Assembly: GCF_004959775.1 (NCBI RefSeq)
Contig: NZ_SJZG01000003.1
Location: forward strand, 310,001 to 374,000
Direction of reading: 5' to 3'
Origin: Agromyces sp. H66
Lineage (GTDB): Bacteria; Actinomycetota; Actinomycetes; Actinomycetales; Microbacteriaceae
DNA length: 64,000 nucleotides
Shown here in pieces: positions 7,832 through 17,237 of the stretch; position 1 is the first letter of the stretch; each line of letters begins with the position of its first letter. The notes below the pieces were generated by a model. The model was not told the origin of the DNA. It saw only the letters and a list, made by a program, of their open reading frames with translations, and did not search any database. A program made the position numbers and the translations under genes.

Positions 7832-8308
7832 ATGGACCTCCGTCTGCTCGACGTCACGACCCTGTCCGCGCTCGCCGGTGATGCGGCATCCGATTACGTC
7901 CTCGAGCACCTGCGGACGCTCGGCCACACCGGTGTGCGCCTCTCGCACGGCTACGTGTTCCAGCGCCTGCTCGCGACCGAGCCGACGGTCGGCGAACTCG
8001 CCGAGTCGCTCGCGATCACCCAACAGGGAGCCTCCAAGCACGTGGCGCAACTCGAAGCGCTCGGATGGGTCGACCGCTTCGGAGACGCCCACGACGCCCG
8101 AGTGCGTCGCATCCGCCTGACCGCCGCCGGACGCCGGGTCGTCGAGGATGCCCGACGGGTGCGCGCTGAACTCGACGAGCGCCTCTCCCGCCAGGTCCGC
8201 GACGGCGACCTCGCCGCGACGCGGCGCACGCTCGTCGCGCTGCTCGAGCTTACGGGCGGCGACGTGCGGGCGCGCGACCGACGCGTGCCGCTCGACGGCC
8301 GCGGCTGA
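7832..8308 (+). CDS. MarR-family transcriptional regulator
   Basis: A 158-residue winged-helix regulator. The recognition region is TVGELAESLAITQQGASKHVAQLEAL, quoted here in part as LAITQQGASKHVAQLEALGW, followed by the wing DRFGDAHDARVRRIRLT. MarR proteins bind palindromes as dimers and usually release on binding a small phenolic or other ligand. I placed the start at ATG 7832, which begins the conserved MDLRLLD; the frame is open to 7766 but that part overlaps the operator. It probably represses itself and the divergent SnoaL-like gene through the 7787-7816 site. Confidence 0.9.
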   Translation: MDLRLLDVTTLSALAGDAASDYVLEHLRTLGHTGVRLSHGYVFQRLLATEPTVGELAESLAITQQGASKHVAQLEALGWVDRFGDAHDARVRRIRLTAAGRRVVEDARRVRAELDERLSRQVRDGDLAATRRTLVALLELTGGDVRARDRRVPLDGRG

Positions 8309-8355
8309 CGCCCTCGCCTGCAGGGGGCGGTGCGGGGGGCGCGTGGCGCGCTCAC

Positions 8356-8423
8356 CGAGCGCGTGCACATCCGACCAGCGCGCATGCGGACACAATTGCG
8401 CTGGTCGGATCTGCACGCGCTCG
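8356..8423. repeat. 68-bp hairpin repeat, copy 2
   Basis: The second and better-paired copy: 26-bp arms 8356-8381 and 8398-8423 with one mismatch, and a 16-base loop GCATGCGGACACAATT. It lies between the convergent marR and fgd genes. It differs from copy 1 at five positions, three of which restore pairing of the inner arm. Confidence 0.85.
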
Positions 8424-8455
8424 GGGGCCGGGGGGAGGGGGAGGGCATCCCGAGC

Positions 8456-9475
8456 TCAGCGGGCGCGGAGTCGCGGCGCGAGGTCGCGTTCGAAGAGCTC
8501 GAGGAAGCGGAGCTGGTCGTGGCCGGGCGCGTGGAACACGAGGTGGTTGAACCCCCAGTCGATGTAATGCCCGATCTGCTCGACCACCTGATCGGGGTCG
8601 CTGCCGACGATCCACCGCTTCGCGATCTGCTCGATCGGCAACGCGTCCGCCGCCCGCTCCATCTCGACCGGGTCCGTGATGTCGTGCTTCTGCTCCTTCG
8701 AGAGCGACAGCGGCGACCAGAACCGCGTGTTCTCCAGCGCCGCCTCCTCGGTCTCCTCGTACGACAGCTTGATCTCGATCATGTGATCGATCGCCGCGTA
8801 GTCGCGGCCTCCGGCCTCGGCGCCCTCCTTCACGGCGGGCAGGAGCTGGTCGACGTAGAGCTCGGGCCCCTTGCCCGAGGTGCAGATGAACCCGTCGCCC
8901 GCACGGCCTGCGTACTTCGCCACGGTCGGCCCGCCCGCCGCGATGTACACCGGCACCGGGGCATCCGGCCGATCGTAGATCGACGCGTCGTGCGTCGAGT
9001 AGAACTCCCCCTCGAAGCTCATCTGGTCGTCGCCGGTCCACAGCGCGCGCATGAGCCGCACCGCCTCGCGCAGCCGGGCGAACCGCTCCCGGAACTCGGG
9101 CCAGTCCTGCTCGCCCGCGCCCCGGAAGCCCGTCGCGATCTCGTTCAGCGCCTCACCGGTGCCGAACCCCGCGATGACGCGGCCCGGGTACAGCACGCCG
9201 AGCGACGCGAACGCCTGGGCGAGCACCGCCGGGTTGTACCGGAACGTCGGCGTCATCACGCTCGTGCCGATCCGCACCGTCGACGTGCGCTCGCCGACCG
9301 CGGCCATCCACGTGAGCGAGAACGGCGCGTGCCCGCCCGTGTGTCGCCACGGCTGGAAGTGATCGCTCGTCCACACGGACTCCATGCCGTGCGCCTCGGC
9401 TGCGACGGCGATCTCCACGAGCTCGCGCGGGTCGAACTGCTCGGCGCTGGCCTTGTATCCGAGTGTGAGCGTCAT
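8456..9475 (-). CDS. fgd: F420-dependent glucose-6-phosphate dehydrogenase
   Basis: A 339-residue LLM-class TIM-barrel enzyme that oxidises glucose 6-phosphate and reduces coenzyme F420, supplying F420H2. From memory it tracks mycobacterial FGD closely: [17 protein letters not shown] at the N-terminus, [18 protein letters not shown] near residues 37-54 (the His and Trp that face F420), [12 protein letters not shown], and [20 protein letters not shown] near the C-terminus. ATG 9475 overlaps the cofC stop as TCAT (ATGA), so the two genes are translationally coupled. A long in-frame extension upstream lies inside cofC and is discarded. Confidence 0.95.
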   Translation of the reverse strand: MTLTLGYKASAEQFDPRELVEIAVAAEAHGMESVWTSDHFQPWRHTGGHAPFSLTWMAAVGERTSTVRIGTSVMTPTFRYNPAVLAQAFASLGVLYPGRVIAGFGTGEALNEIATGFRGAGEQDWPEFRERFARLREAVRLMRALWTGDDQMSFEGEFYSTHDASIYDRPDAPVPVYIAAGGPTVAKYAGRAGDGFICTSGKGPELYVDQLLPAVKEGAEAGGRDYAAIDHMIEIKLSYEETEEAALENTRFWSPLSLSKEQKHDITDPVEMERAADALPIEQIAKRWIVGSDPDQVVEQIGHYIDWGFNHLVFHAPGHDQLRFLELFERDLAPRLRAR

Positions 9476-10164
9476 GCGATTCCCTTTCGATCGGCGAGGT
9501 GCGCCACGACGTCGGCGGTGTGCTCGCCGACTCCATGGTGCAGCACGGTTTCGAGGCCGTCGACCGTGTCGACGTCGTGCGTGAGTCCTGGTGCGGCGGA
9601 TGCCTCGAGCTCGACGAACCCGGCCGCGACGTGCCGTGCCGCCGAGCCGGACCCGAACTGCGGCTCGAACGGCACGCCGGCGGCGGCAGTCGCGAGGGTC
9701 GTGCCCGTGCCGTCGGCGTCGCGGACGAAGGCGAGCGGATGCCTCGTCGCCGCGTCGAGGGCGGCGTCGAGTTCCGCGGGCTTGAGCGCGGGCAGGTCGC
9801 CGAGAAGCACGGCGACGGCGACCTCCCGCGGTCGCGGGTCGAGGAGCGATCCAGCCGCGCCTCGAGACCCGGCCCGCGCATGCGCGATGCCGTGGCGGAT
9901 CGCCGGGAGCAGGCCGCGCTCCGCGGCGCTGCCGGGATTCCCGTCGGCGCCCGGCTCGGCCAGGAACTCCGCTCCGTCGGCGAGGTCGGGGTCGTCGCCC
10001 ACGACGATAACATGCTCGACCGAACGCGCCGCGCGCGCCGCCGCGACGGTGTCGAGCGCGAACGCCCGGGCGAGGGCAGCGCGCGCGGCGTCCGTCACGC
10101 CCGGAACGAGCCGCGACTTGCCCGACGCGGGCGCCTTCACGGGGATGACGAGGGTCCACCTCAT
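9472..10164 (-). CDS. cofC: 2-phospholactate/phosphoenolpyruvate guanylyltransferase (CofC/FbiD)
   Basis: A 230-residue nucleotidyltransferase of the CofC/FbiD family, which joins GMP to 2-phospholactate (archaea) or phosphoenolpyruvate (mycobacteria) to make the activated side-chain precursor of F420. The N-terminus [17 protein letters not shown] is the nucleotide-binding loop, [13 protein letters not shown] carries the metal-binding Asp, and [14 protein letters not shown] closes the protein. I chose ATG 10164 rather than 10197 because the family begins right there. It overlaps fgd by four bases. The partner transferase CofD/FbiA is not in the window. Confidence 0.93.
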   Translation of the reverse strand: MRWTLVIPVKAPASGKSRLVPGVTDAARAALARAFALDTVAAARAARSVEHVIVVGDDPDLADGAEFLAEPGADGNPGSAAERGLLPAIRHGIAHARAGSRGAAGSLLDPRPREVAVAVLLGDLPALKPAELDAALDAATRHPLAFVRDADGTGTTLATAAAGVPFEPQFGSGSAARHVAAGFVELEASAAPGLTHDVDTVDGLETVLHHGVGEHTADVVAHLADRKGIA

Positions 10165-10177
10165 CGCGGTCCCCGCA

Positions 10178-10235
10178 CGAGTCGATGCGAGACGCACCGG
10201 TCGGGTACCCCAGCGGTGCGGATGACATCGACTCG
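10178..10235. terminator. Intergenic hairpin before cofC
   Basis: Perfect 10-bp arms CGAGTCGATG (10178-10187) and its complement (10226-10235), with an inner GCACCG/CGGTGC stem (10194-10199 with 10214-10219). It lies in the 94-bp gap between the LLM oxidoreductase and cofC on the reverse strand, so it could terminate or attenuate read-through, or mark a processing point. Confidence 0.55.
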
Positions 10236-10258
10236 CGACATCCGCCGCCCAATCCCGC

Positions 10259-11257
10259 TCACGAGCGCAGCCCGGGTAGCACGTCGCGGCCGAACACCTC
10301 GAGGAACTCCGCCTGGTTGCGGCCCACGTTGTGCAGGTAGATGCGCGTGAAGCCGAGGTCGAGGTGGCGCTGGATGTCGGCGCGGTGCACGTCGGGGTCG
10401 GCCGACACGACCATGCGGCCCGCGAAGTCCTCGGGACGCACCGTGCGGGCGAGCTGGTCGAACTCGTAGGGCGAGCGGATGTCGCTGCGCGGGAAGCGCA
10501 TCCCCCCGTTGGGCCACTCGCGCAGCGCGTTGCGCATGGCCTCCTCGTCGGTCGGCGCCCATGACAGGTGCAGCTGCACCACCTTGGGCATGGCGGCCGG
10601 GTCGCGTCCGGCCTCGCGGGCGCCCTCGGCGAAGCGCGTGACGAGCGGCGCGAGCCGATCGGTCGGGCCGCCGAGGGTGATGAACCCGTCGACGTTCCGT
10701 CCGGCCCGGCGGGCGGTCACGGGGCCGGATGCCGCGACGAGGATGTCGGGCGCGACGGTGGGCATGGTCCACAGGCGCGTCGACTCGAGCCGGAAGTGCG
10801 GACCGGAGTGACGCACGTCGCGACCGGCGAGCGAGCCCGTGAAGAGCTTGCGGATGACGTCGACGGCCTCGAACATGCGGTTGATGCGCTCGTGCGCCTC
10901 GGGCCAGTACGGTCCGACGACGTGCTCGTTGAGCGCCTCGCCCGATCCGATGCCGAGCCAGTGCCGACCGGGATACAGGGCACCGAGCGTGGCGCTCGCC
11001 TGGGCGACGACGGCCGGATGCATCCGGAACGTGGGCGTCGTGACGCCGGGACCGAGGTCGCCCGTGGTGCGTTCGCCGATCGCGGCGAGCACGCTCCAGA
11101 CGAACGAGGACTCGCCCTGCGCGGGCACCCACGGCTGGAAGTGGTCGGTCGCCATGACGCCCGTGAAGCCGTGCGACTCGGCGAGCGCGGCGAGCGCGAC
11201 CGCCTCGGCGGGCGGGAACCGTTCGAGCATCGCGGCGTAGCCGATGTGCGCTGTCAC
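10259..11257 (-). CDS. F420-dependent LLM-class oxidoreductase
   Basis: A 332-residue luciferase-like monooxygenase-fold enzyme that probably uses F420: ATDHFQPWVPAQGESSFVW parallels the F420-contacting region of FGD, and GIGSGEALNEHVVG matches the FGD glycine loop. The pattern fits the G6PDH-related family of F420 LLM oxidoreductases (TIGR03557-like); the substrate is unknown. GTG 11257 is used, with AGAGGA at good spacing; the longer frame runs into cofE. It sits between cofE and cofC on the same strand, which supports F420 use. Confidence 0.88.
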   Translation of the reverse strand: MTAHIGYAAMLERFPPAEAVALAALAESHGFTGVMATDHFQPWVPAQGESSFVWSVLAAIGERTTGDLGPGVTTPTFRMHPAVVAQASATLGALYPGRHWLGIGSGEALNEHVVGPYWPEAHERINRMFEAVDVIRKLFTGSLAGRDVRHSGPHFRLESTRLWTMPTVAPDILVAASGPVTARRAGRNVDGFITLGGPTDRLAPLVTRFAEGAREAGRDPAAMPKVVQLHLSWAPTDEEAMRNALREWPNGGMRFPRSDIRSPYEFDQLARTVRPEDFAGRMVVSADPDVHRADIQRHLDLGFTRIYLHNVGRNQAEFLEVFGRDVLPGLRS

Positions 11258-11316
11258 CCGTCCATCCTCTCGCGATTCCGGAACGGCGCGGGCGGCGGAG
11301 ACGCCTGCTTCGCGCG

Positions 11317-12102
11317 TCAGCCCGCCGGGTTCAGCGGCCCCTCGGCCTGGGCCTCGTCGAAGCCGTCTCGATAGCCCTCGTTGTACGCCTCGTCGGCGCC
11401 GATGCGGAACAGGTCGCGTTCGGCGGGCCGCTGGATGCTGCGCGCACCGGGCAGGTCGAGGTCGCCCACGAACCGTCCGAGGCCGCGCACCACCGCGACG
11501 GGAACCCCCGAGGCCTTCCCCTTCACGAGCTCGGCGGCGCCTGCGATCTCGTCGGCGACGCACGGCATCGTGACCGCGAGCGGCTTGCCCGAGGCATCCG
11601 CCTGCCCTCGCAGGTCGTCGAACACGTGCACGCCCGCCGCACCGATCGCGATGTCGGTCTGCCCCTCGCGCCAGGCGCGTCCGAGGGTGTCGGAGAGGAT
11701 CACCCCGACCGTGGCCCCGGTGAGGGCACGGATGCCGGTGGCGAGCGCCCGCGCCGAGGCATCCGGATCGACGGGCAGCAGCAGCACCGTCCCGTGCGGC
11801 GCGTTGGACGCATCCACGCCCGCGGCCGCGCCGATGATGCCCTGGCGATTCTCCACGATGCGGGTCACGCCGCCCTCGTGCTCGCGCGTAGCGACGACGC
11901 GCACGGTCTCGGCGGCGATGGCGGCATCTCGATCGTCGGCCTGCACGACTCGGCCCTCGGACTTCGACACGATCTTCGAGGTGACGACGACGATGTCGCC
12001 GTCGGCGAGCTCGACGGCTCCGGCGATGAGCGCCGCGAGGTCGTCGCCCGCTGCGATCTCGGGCAATCCCCCGACACCTTCGATGCTGAACTTCACGGCC
12101 AC
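11317..12102 (-). CDS. cofE: Coenzyme F420-0:L-glutamate ligase
   Basis: A 261-residue CofE/FbiB-N family protein that adds glutamates to F420-0 with GTP. Recognisable parts are [18 protein letters not shown] (about residues 35-52), [17 protein letters not shown], the metal-binding region [18 protein letters not shown], and [14 protein letters not shown]. Length matches stand-alone CofE; the nitroreductase-like C-terminal domain of mycobacterial FbiB is absent. The start is GTG 12102 with GGGAGGCGGG upstream. It is first of the four reverse-strand F420 genes. Confidence 0.95.
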   Translation of the reverse strand: MAVKFSIEGVGGLPEIAAGDDLAALIAGAVELADGDIVVVTSKIVSKSEGRVVQADDRDAAIAAETVRVVATREHEGGVTRIVENRQGIIGAAAGVDASNAPHGTVLLLPVDPDASARALATGIRALTGATVGVILSDTLGRAWREGQTDIAIGAAGVHVFDDLRGQADASGKPLAVTMPCVADEIAGAAELVKGKASGVPVAVVRGLGRFVGDLDLPGARSIQRPAERDLFRIGADEAYNEGYRDGFDEAQAEGPLNPAG

Positions 12103-12165
12103 CCCCGCCTCCCTGATCCTCAGTCGATCCTTGCAGCTTGCCGTGGCCCGCTGCCAGAATTCGGC

Positions 12166-12576
12166 ATGGCGCGTCCGACGGGGCGGCGACGGCGACGGGG
12201 GATCACGGTGATCGAGACATCCGCTCCACCCAGGCGGCCCGTGATCGTGTGGGACCTCGTGCTCACGATCGTGCTGCTGGTGGTCATGGTCGGCGCGGCA
12301 CTCGTCGCGTCGTTCCTGTCGTTCTTCCTCGCGTTCGCGGGCGACCCGTGCGGGTCGGGCATCACGTGCGATTACGACCGGATGGGCGCGGGCATGCTCA
12401 TCGCGATGATCGGGCCCCTCGCGGTCGGGCTGCTCGCCCTCATCGCCGGGGTTGTCGTGCTCGTGCTGAAGCGCATCGCGTTCTGGATCCCGCTCGTGGG
12501 CATCGTGCTCGTCATCGGCGTGTTCGTCGCCGGGGCGGCCATCACGATCTCTGGGGTTCCCGGCTCGACGTTCTAG
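12166..12576 (+). CDS. Small membrane protein of unknown function
   Basis: A 136-residue protein with an Arg-rich N-terminus (PTGRRRRRG) and three or four hydrophobic helices: about residues 28-56, 72-100 and 104-130. Between the first two lies a short loop with two cysteines ([13 protein letters not shown]) that could form a disulfide outside the membrane. A GTG at 12208 has a better-placed GGGGGA and would remove the Arg-rich tail, so the start is uncertain. The stop codon lies inside the first unit of a 17-bp tandem repeat. I do not recognise the family. Confidence 0.65.
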   Translation: MARPTGRRRRRGITVIETSAPPRRPVIVWDLVLTIVLLVVMVGAALVASFLSFFLAFAGDPCGSGITCDYDRMGAGMLIAMIGPLAVGLLALIAGVVVLVLKRIAFWIPLVGIVLVIGVFVAGAAITISGVPGSTF

Positions 12577-12655
12577 GCGGGTCGCCCTTCTCGGCGGGTC
12601 GACCTTCTCGGCGGGTAGCCCTTCTCGGCGGGACGACCTTCTCGGCGGGAACGGA
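12571..12655 (+). repeat. Five tandem 17-bp repeats
   Basis: Five consecutive 17-base units of the form TTCTCGGCGGGTCGACC: 12571, 12588, 12605, 12622 and 12639. The first is TTCTAGGCGGGTCGCCC, so its TAG is the stop of the preceding gene. Units differ at positions 12-17, alternating GACC and GCCC ends. Confidence 0.9.
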
Positions 12656-12707
12656 CCCGCCGCGCAAGGGGTTGAATCGCAGCGCCACCGCGTGGCTACG
12701 ATCGAGC

Positions 12708-13280
12708 ATGAACGCCCCCCGCCATGCCGATGCCGCGCACCGCGACGGCCGCAGCGAGACGCCCGACGAGCGCAGCGACCGCAACTGGAGCGACATCCTC
12801 CAGGAGTTGCGCGTCTCGCTGACGGGAACTCAGCTCATCGGCGGCTTCCTGCTCGCGGTCGCCTTCCAGCCGCGATTCACGGAGCTCGACGGCTACCAGC
12901 TGACCCTCTACCTCATCCTGGTGGTGCTCGCCGGGCTCGCGACCGTGGTGGGCCTGGCGCCGGTGACCCTGCACCGGGCCCTGTTCCGGCGGAGGGTGAA
13001 GGAGCGCGTCGTCCGCACCGGCGACCGACTGCTCATCGCGAACCTGGTGGTGGTCGCACTGCTGCTGGTGGGCGTCACCAGCCTGGTCTTCGATCTGGCG
13101 ATCAGCCGCGCTGCGGGCTTCGTGGCGCTCGGCGTGGGCGCCGTGGTGCTGGTCGGCCTCTGGCTCGTGCTCCCGCGGCTGCACCTCGCCTATCTGGATG
13201 ATGGCGGATCGACCGGCAACGCGTCCACGGCATCGGCGGACGAGCCCGTGGCCGCGGATTCGACGACCGCGAAACGCTAG
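12708..13280 (+). CDS. DUF6328 family membrane protein
   Basis: A 190-residue protein matching the pattern of actinobacterial DUF6328: [20 protein letters not shown] (about residues 22-41), then [18 protein letters not shown] and four predicted transmembrane helices with [16 protein letters not shown] in the cytoplasmic loop. The acidic, Ser/Thr-rich tail is disordered. The family has no defined biochemical role that I know of. ATG 12708 begins a hydrophilic leader that precedes the conserved region; the frame is open further up, but through the tandem repeat. Confidence 0.82.
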   Translation: MNAPRHADAAHRDGRSETPDERSDRNWSDILQELRVSLTGTQLIGGFLLAVAFQPRFTELDGYQLTLYLILVVLAGLATVVGLAPVTLHRALFRRRVKERVVRTGDRLLIANLVVVALLLVGVTSLVFDLAISRAAGFVALGVGAVVLVGLWLVLPRLHLAYLDDGGSTGNASTASADEPVAADSTTAKR

Positions 13281-13430
13281 GGACCCTTGGCACGGCCAAC
13301 ATGGCGATCTCGCGGCTGATCCCCGCAGGCGTCCGACCTCGCTCTGGTGCTGGGCGTCTGCAGGGTCCTAGGCTGACATCGACCGTCTCGGACATCATCC
13401 CCCTTCAACTCCGACCCGAATGGATCCCCC

Positions 13431-14954
13431 ATGGCACCTGCCGCCATGGCCGGGCTGCGACGCGCCGCCGTGCTCGTCAGCGCCCTGGCCCTGCTCGGCG
13501 TCGGCATCGCCCCCGCGAATGCCGTCGACGAATCGATCCCCGACCTCTCCCCTCCCGTCGCGAAGGCGGCGCCCGATGACACCGGAGGCGACGCGCCGCC
13601 GAATCTCCGCGCCAGGGTCGCCGAGGGTTCGGCGGAGGCGTACCTCGCCCAGTCCGACCTTGCTCCTGCCGAGGCGTCACAGCGCCTCAGCGCAGGCGAT
13701 GCCGCCGAGACCGCCGAGCTGGCCGGTGGGACGATCAGTGGGACGATCACCTACTGGAAAGACGGAGCATCCGCGGGGCCGCTGGCGACCGGATACGCGA
13801 TCGCGTACGGCTTGGACGACGCCACAGGCGGGTACCTGGAGGCCGGATCGGCGAGCGCCACGGCCGCGGGCGAGTACTCGATCGCAGGCCTTCCCGCCGG
13901 CGACTACGTGGTGCTGTTCGCCGACGCCGCCGGAACCGTGCTGCGCTCGGAATTCTGGGACGACGCACAGTACGTGGAGTGGACGCCGGTCATCACCCTC
14001 GCCGAGGGCGAGACCCGAACGGGCATCGATGAGCAGCTCGAACCCCTGCTGAAGTGGCGAATCGCCGGTGCTGACCGATACGAGACGGCCGTCGGCGTCT
14101 CGACGTCGTTCCCCGAGGACGTGCCTTGCGTTTTCATCGCGAACGGCACGGGCTTCGCCGACGCGCTGAGCGCTGGTCCCGCGGCAGCGCACTGCGGCGG
14201 CCCGTTGCTCCTCGTGTACCCGACGCTCGTGCCCGCCGTCGTCTTCGGTGAGCTCCAGAGACTCTCGCCCGACCGCATCGTCATCGCCGGTGGTCCCGGC
14301 GCCGTGTCTGCAGAGGTCGAAGCCGCGCTGTCGAAGATCGCACCGGTCACGCGCTACGGAGGCCTCGACCGCTACGAGACCTCCCGCTTGATCGTCGACG
14401 GCGAGTTCGGCACCGCGCCCGCTGCGTGGGTCGCCACCGGGGCGAACTTCCCCGATGCCCTCGCGGCGAGCGCCGGCGCCGCTGCGGCCGACATCCCCGT
14501 GCTGATCGTGCCGGGTTCCGCTGCCGAACTTGATCAGGCCTCGGCTGTCGCGCTCACCGACCTGGGCGCGACCGACATCGGCATCGCGGGAGGGACCAGC
14601 GCGGTGTCGGCCGGCATCGAGACCGCGATCGAGTCCCTCGCGGGCACCGTTTCGGTGATCCGCGCCGGCGGGGCCGACCGATACGAGACGGGAGCGTCGA
14701 TCATGGACACCGTCTTCGGCGGAAGCTGGGCACCATATGCGTTCTTCGCAAGCGGCGAGAACTTCCCCGACGCGCTCGCAGGGGCGCCCTTGGCCGGGGT
14801 CTTCGCCGCGCCGCTCTACGTCACACCGGCCTCCTGCGTGAGCTCGCTGGTCCAGGAGCAGGTCGAGAGCCTCCAGGTCGCGGATGCGTTCGTGCTCGGC
14901 TACTACCAGCAGGAGCTGTACTACGACGGTTGGGAACCGTTCCGCACCTGCTGA
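13431..14954 (+). CDS. Secreted cell-wall-binding (CWB2) repeat protein
   Basis: A 507-residue exported protein. Signal peptide about residues 6-31 (ends IAPANAV). Residues about 103-200 form a carboxypeptidase-regulatory/SdrB-like beta-sandwich (TAAGEYSIAGLPAGDYVVLF). Three CWB2 repeats follow, each opening with a signature such as RIAGADRYETAVG, RYGGLDRYETSRL and RAGGADRYETGAS, and each containing (N/G)FPDALA or a variant. CWB2 modules anchor proteins to anionic wall polymers, so it should sit on the cell surface; no catalytic domain is visible. The third repeat ends with two cysteines that may pair. A strong terminator follows at once, so it is monocistronic. Confidence 0.9.
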   Translation: MAPAAMAGLRRAAVLVSALALLGVGIAPANAVDESIPDLSPPVAKAAPDDTGGDAPPNLRARVAEGSAEAYLAQSDLAPAEASQRLSAGDAAETAELAGGTISGTITYWKDGASAGPLATGYAIAYGLDDATGGYLEAGSASATAAGEYSIAGLPAGDYVVLFADAAGTVLRSEFWDDAQYVEWTPVITLAEGETRTGIDEQLEPLLKWRIAGADRYETAVGVSTSFPEDVPCVFIANGTGFADALSAGPAAAHCGGPLLLVYPTLVPAVVFGELQRLSPDRIVIAGGPGAVSAEVEAALSKIAPVTRYGGLDRYETSRLIVDGEFGTAPAAWVATGANFPDALAASAGAAAADIPVLIVPGSAAELDQASAVALTDLGATDIGIAGGTSAVSAGIETAIESLAGTVSVIRAGGADRYETGASIMDTVFGGSWAPYAFFASGENFPDALAGAPLAGVFAAPLYVTPASCVSSLVQEQVESLQVADAFVLGYYQQELYYDGWEPFRTC

Positions 14955-14968
14955 TCTCGGACGGTGGT

Positions 14969-15006
14969 GAACGGGCGCGCAACCCTCATCGGGTGCGCGC
15001 CCGTTC
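14969..15006 (+). terminator. Hairpin terminator after the CWB2 gene
   Basis: Arms 14969-14985 and 14991-15006 pair over 16 positions with one bulged A and a five-base loop; the arm begins GAACGGGCGCGCA. It begins 14 bases after the stop codon. Confidence 0.8.
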
Positions 15007-15044
15007 GCATCTCGACGTCGGCCGTCTGCCATACGCTGAGAGCC

Positions 15045-15884
15045 ATGCGCATCGCCACTTGGAACGTCAACTCGATCCGCACCCGAGTCGACCGCGTCGT
15101 CGACTGGATGGTGCGCGAAGACGTCGACGTGCTCGCGATGCAGGAGATCAAGTGCAAGCCCGAGCAGTTTCCCGCCGAGGCGTTCGAGTCGCAGGGGTAC
15201 GAGCTCGCGATCCACGGCTTGAACCAGTGGAACGGCGTCGCCATCGCGAGCCGGTCGCCCATCGAGGGCGTCGAGACCAGCTTCCCCGACATGCCGGGCT
15301 TCCTGAAGGGGCTCGAGGGCCCCGACCAGCCGCAGGAGGCCCGCGCGATCGGCGCGGTCGTCGACGGCGTGCGGCTCTGGAGCCTGTACGTGCCGAACGG
15401 CCGCGCGCTCGGCGACCCGCACTACACGTACAAGCTCGACTGGCTCGCCGCGCTCGCCGAGTACACCCGCGGCGAGACCGAGGCCCACCCCGACGTGCCG
15501 TTCGCGCTCATGGGTGACTTCAACATCGCCCCGTTCGACCAGGACAACGGCGATCCGGCCGTCGTCGAGGGCATCTCGACGCACGTGTCGCCCCAGGAGC
15601 GGCAGGCGTTCTTCGCGCTCGAGACCGCGGGCGTGACGGATGTCGTGCGCCCGCGCGTGCCCGAGGGCTTCACGTATTGGGACTACAAGCAGTTGCGGTT
15701 CCCACGCAACGAGGGCATGCGCATCGACTTCATCCTCGGCTCCGAGGCGTTCGCCGCCGCGGTGACGGATGCCTCGATCCATCGCAACGAGCGCAAGGGC
15801 CAGGCGCCGTCCGACCACGTTCCCGTACTCGTCGAGCTCGACCTCGGCGGGGGCGACGAGGATCTGCCCATGATCTTCGGCTGA
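15045..15884 (+). CDS. xthA: Exodeoxyribonuclease III
   Basis: A 279-residue AP endonuclease/3'-exonuclease of the ExoIII family, active in base-excision repair. The N-terminal RIATWNVNSIRTR, the metal ligand Glu in VLAMQEIKCK (about residue 34), the YVPNGRALGDPHYTYKLDW catalytic Tyr region, GDFNIAP (Asp/Asn pair) and the terminal SDHVPV His are all present. RIDFILGS supplies the DNA-contact loop. ATG 15045 gives the canonical MRIATWN start. It is complete and intact. Confidence 0.96.
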   Translation: MRIATWNVNSIRTRVDRVVDWMVREDVDVLAMQEIKCKPEQFPAEAFESQGYELAIHGLNQWNGVAIASRSPIEGVETSFPDMPGFLKGLEGPDQPQEARAIGAVVDGVRLWSLYVPNGRALGDPHYTYKLDWLAALAEYTRGETEAHPDVPFALMGDFNIAPFDQDNGDPAVVEGISTHVSPQERQAFFALETAGVTDVVRPRVPEGFTYWDYKQLRFPRNEGMRIDFILGSEAFAAAVTDASIHRNERKGQAPSDHVPVLVELDLGGGDEDLPMIFG

Positions 15885-15968
15885 ACGCGGGTTGCACCAC
15901 CGCACTCCCGCCGTCAACCCCACGCCCGAGGATGGTCGACACTCAGACACGACGGATACGCTCTGAGC

Positions 15969-17237
15969 GTGACGACCTCCCCTGACCGCGTCGCCGGCGA
16001 TTCGTTCGTCGGTTCGACGCTCGGCGAGCGCTACCGCCTCGACGGCCTCATCGGCCGGGGCGGCATGGCGAGCGTGTACCGCGGTGAGGACCTCGCCCTC
16101 GGGCGTCCGGTGGCCGTCAAGGTGTTCGCCGAAGCCGCCGAGGGCATCGACGACGCCGAACGCCGCCGCTCGGAGACGGCACTGCTCGCGAGCCTCGCCC
16201 ATCGGGCGCTCGTGCGGCTCTACGACGCCGCCCACGATCCCGGAAGCGGGCGCGAGTTCCTCGTGATGGAGCTCGTCGACGGCCGCGACCTGCGCGAGGC
16301 GCTCCAGCTCGGCCCGATCGGTTCGGCGGACGCCGCGGGCATGCTCGCCGACCTCGCCGAGGCGTTGCACGTCATCCATGAGCGCGGCATCGTGCACCGC
16401 GACGTGAAGCCCGCGAACGTGCTGCTCGAGCCCGCGCACCTGCCCAGCCGCACCTGGAACGCGAAGCTCGCCGACTTCGGCATCGCGAGGCTCATCGACG
16501 ACGCCCGCATCACGCGCACCGGCCTGCTGGTGGGCACGCCCGGCTACCTCAGTCCGGAGCAGGTCACCGGTTCGGCGCCCGGGCCCGCCGCCGACGTCTA
16601 CTCGCTCGGCCTGCTGGTGCTCGAGGCGCGCACGGGTGAGGCCGCCTTCCCGGGACCCGCGGTCGAGTCCGCGAGCGCACGCCTGGTCCGCGACCCCGAC
16701 ATCCCGGCCTCGCTCGGCGCCGATTGGGTGACCCTGCTGCGCGCGATGACCGCCCGCGAGCCCGCCGACCGGCCGAGCGCACTCGACGTCGCGGTCGCCG
16801 CCGCGACGCTCGACACGTCACCCGGCGCCGCCGGCGTCGTCACCGCCCCGACGGTCGCGTTCGGCGATCTCGCGGCGCCGGCGACCCAGGCAGTCGGTGG
16901 GATGTCGCCGAGCGCCGTCGAGGAGGAGGATGACTCGACCGCCGACACCCGGATCCTTCCCGCCCCCGACCGTTCGTTCTTCGGCGTTCCCGCGGCATCC
17001 GCGCCCGCGCCCGAGACCTCCCGCAGGGCCGCTCGGATCAGCGACCGCCATCGCCGCTGGGTGCGGCCGGCCATCGCGGTCACGTTGCTCGCCGCCATCG
17101 CGACGGTCGTCGCTCTGGTGATCGGCTCGGCGCTGGCCGCCCAGCCCGCCGTCGACTCGACGCCCGCACCGCTGCCCGAAGTTCCCGGCGAGCTCGGCGT
17201 GCATCTCGAGGAGCTCGAGGAGGCGGTGGCCGGATGA
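15969..17237 (+). CDS. Membrane-anchored Ser/Thr protein kinase
   Basis: A 422-residue Pkn-type kinase. The catalytic domain covers about residues 15-270: GRGGMASVYRGED glycine loop, VAVKVF lysine, IVHRDVKPANVLL catalytic loop, ADFGIARL metal-binding Asp and GTPGYLSPEQ activation/P+1 region. An Ala/Thr/Pro-rich juxtamembrane part, which may be autophosphorylated, leads to one transmembrane helix at about 360-385. The outer part is short and has no PASTA repeat, so its signal is unclear. It overlaps the next gene by ATGA, so the kinase and lipoprotein are probably made together. GTG 15969 starts the frame. Confidence 0.93.
   Translation: MTTSPDRVAGDSFVGSTLGERYRLDGLIGRGGMASVYRGEDLALGRPVAVKVFAEAAEGIDDAERRRSETALLASLAHRALVRLYDAAHDPGSGREFLVMELVDGRDLREALQLGPIGSADAAGMLADLAEALHVIHERGIVHRDVKPANVLLEPAHLPSRTWNAKLADFGIARLIDDARITRTGLLVGTPGYLSPEQVTGSAPGPAADVYSLGLLVLEARTGEAAFPGPAVESASARLVRDPDIPASLGADWVTLLRAMTAREPADRPSALDVAVAAATLDTSPGAAGVVTAPTVAFGDLAAPATQAVGGMSPSAVEEEDDSTADTRILPAPDRSFFGVPAASAPAPETSRRAARISDRHRRWVRPAIAVTLLAAIATVVALVIGSALAAQPAVDSTPAPLPEVPGELGVHLEELEEAVAG

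Noticed and set aside
12571-12655. CRISPR array from the tandem repeats
   Set aside because: The 17-bp units abut with no spacers, and there are no cas genes.
13677-16439. 920-residue reverse frame opposite the CWB2, xthA and kinase genes
   Set aside because: It spans three unrelated forward genes with strong motifs and a terminator; it is a GC shadow.
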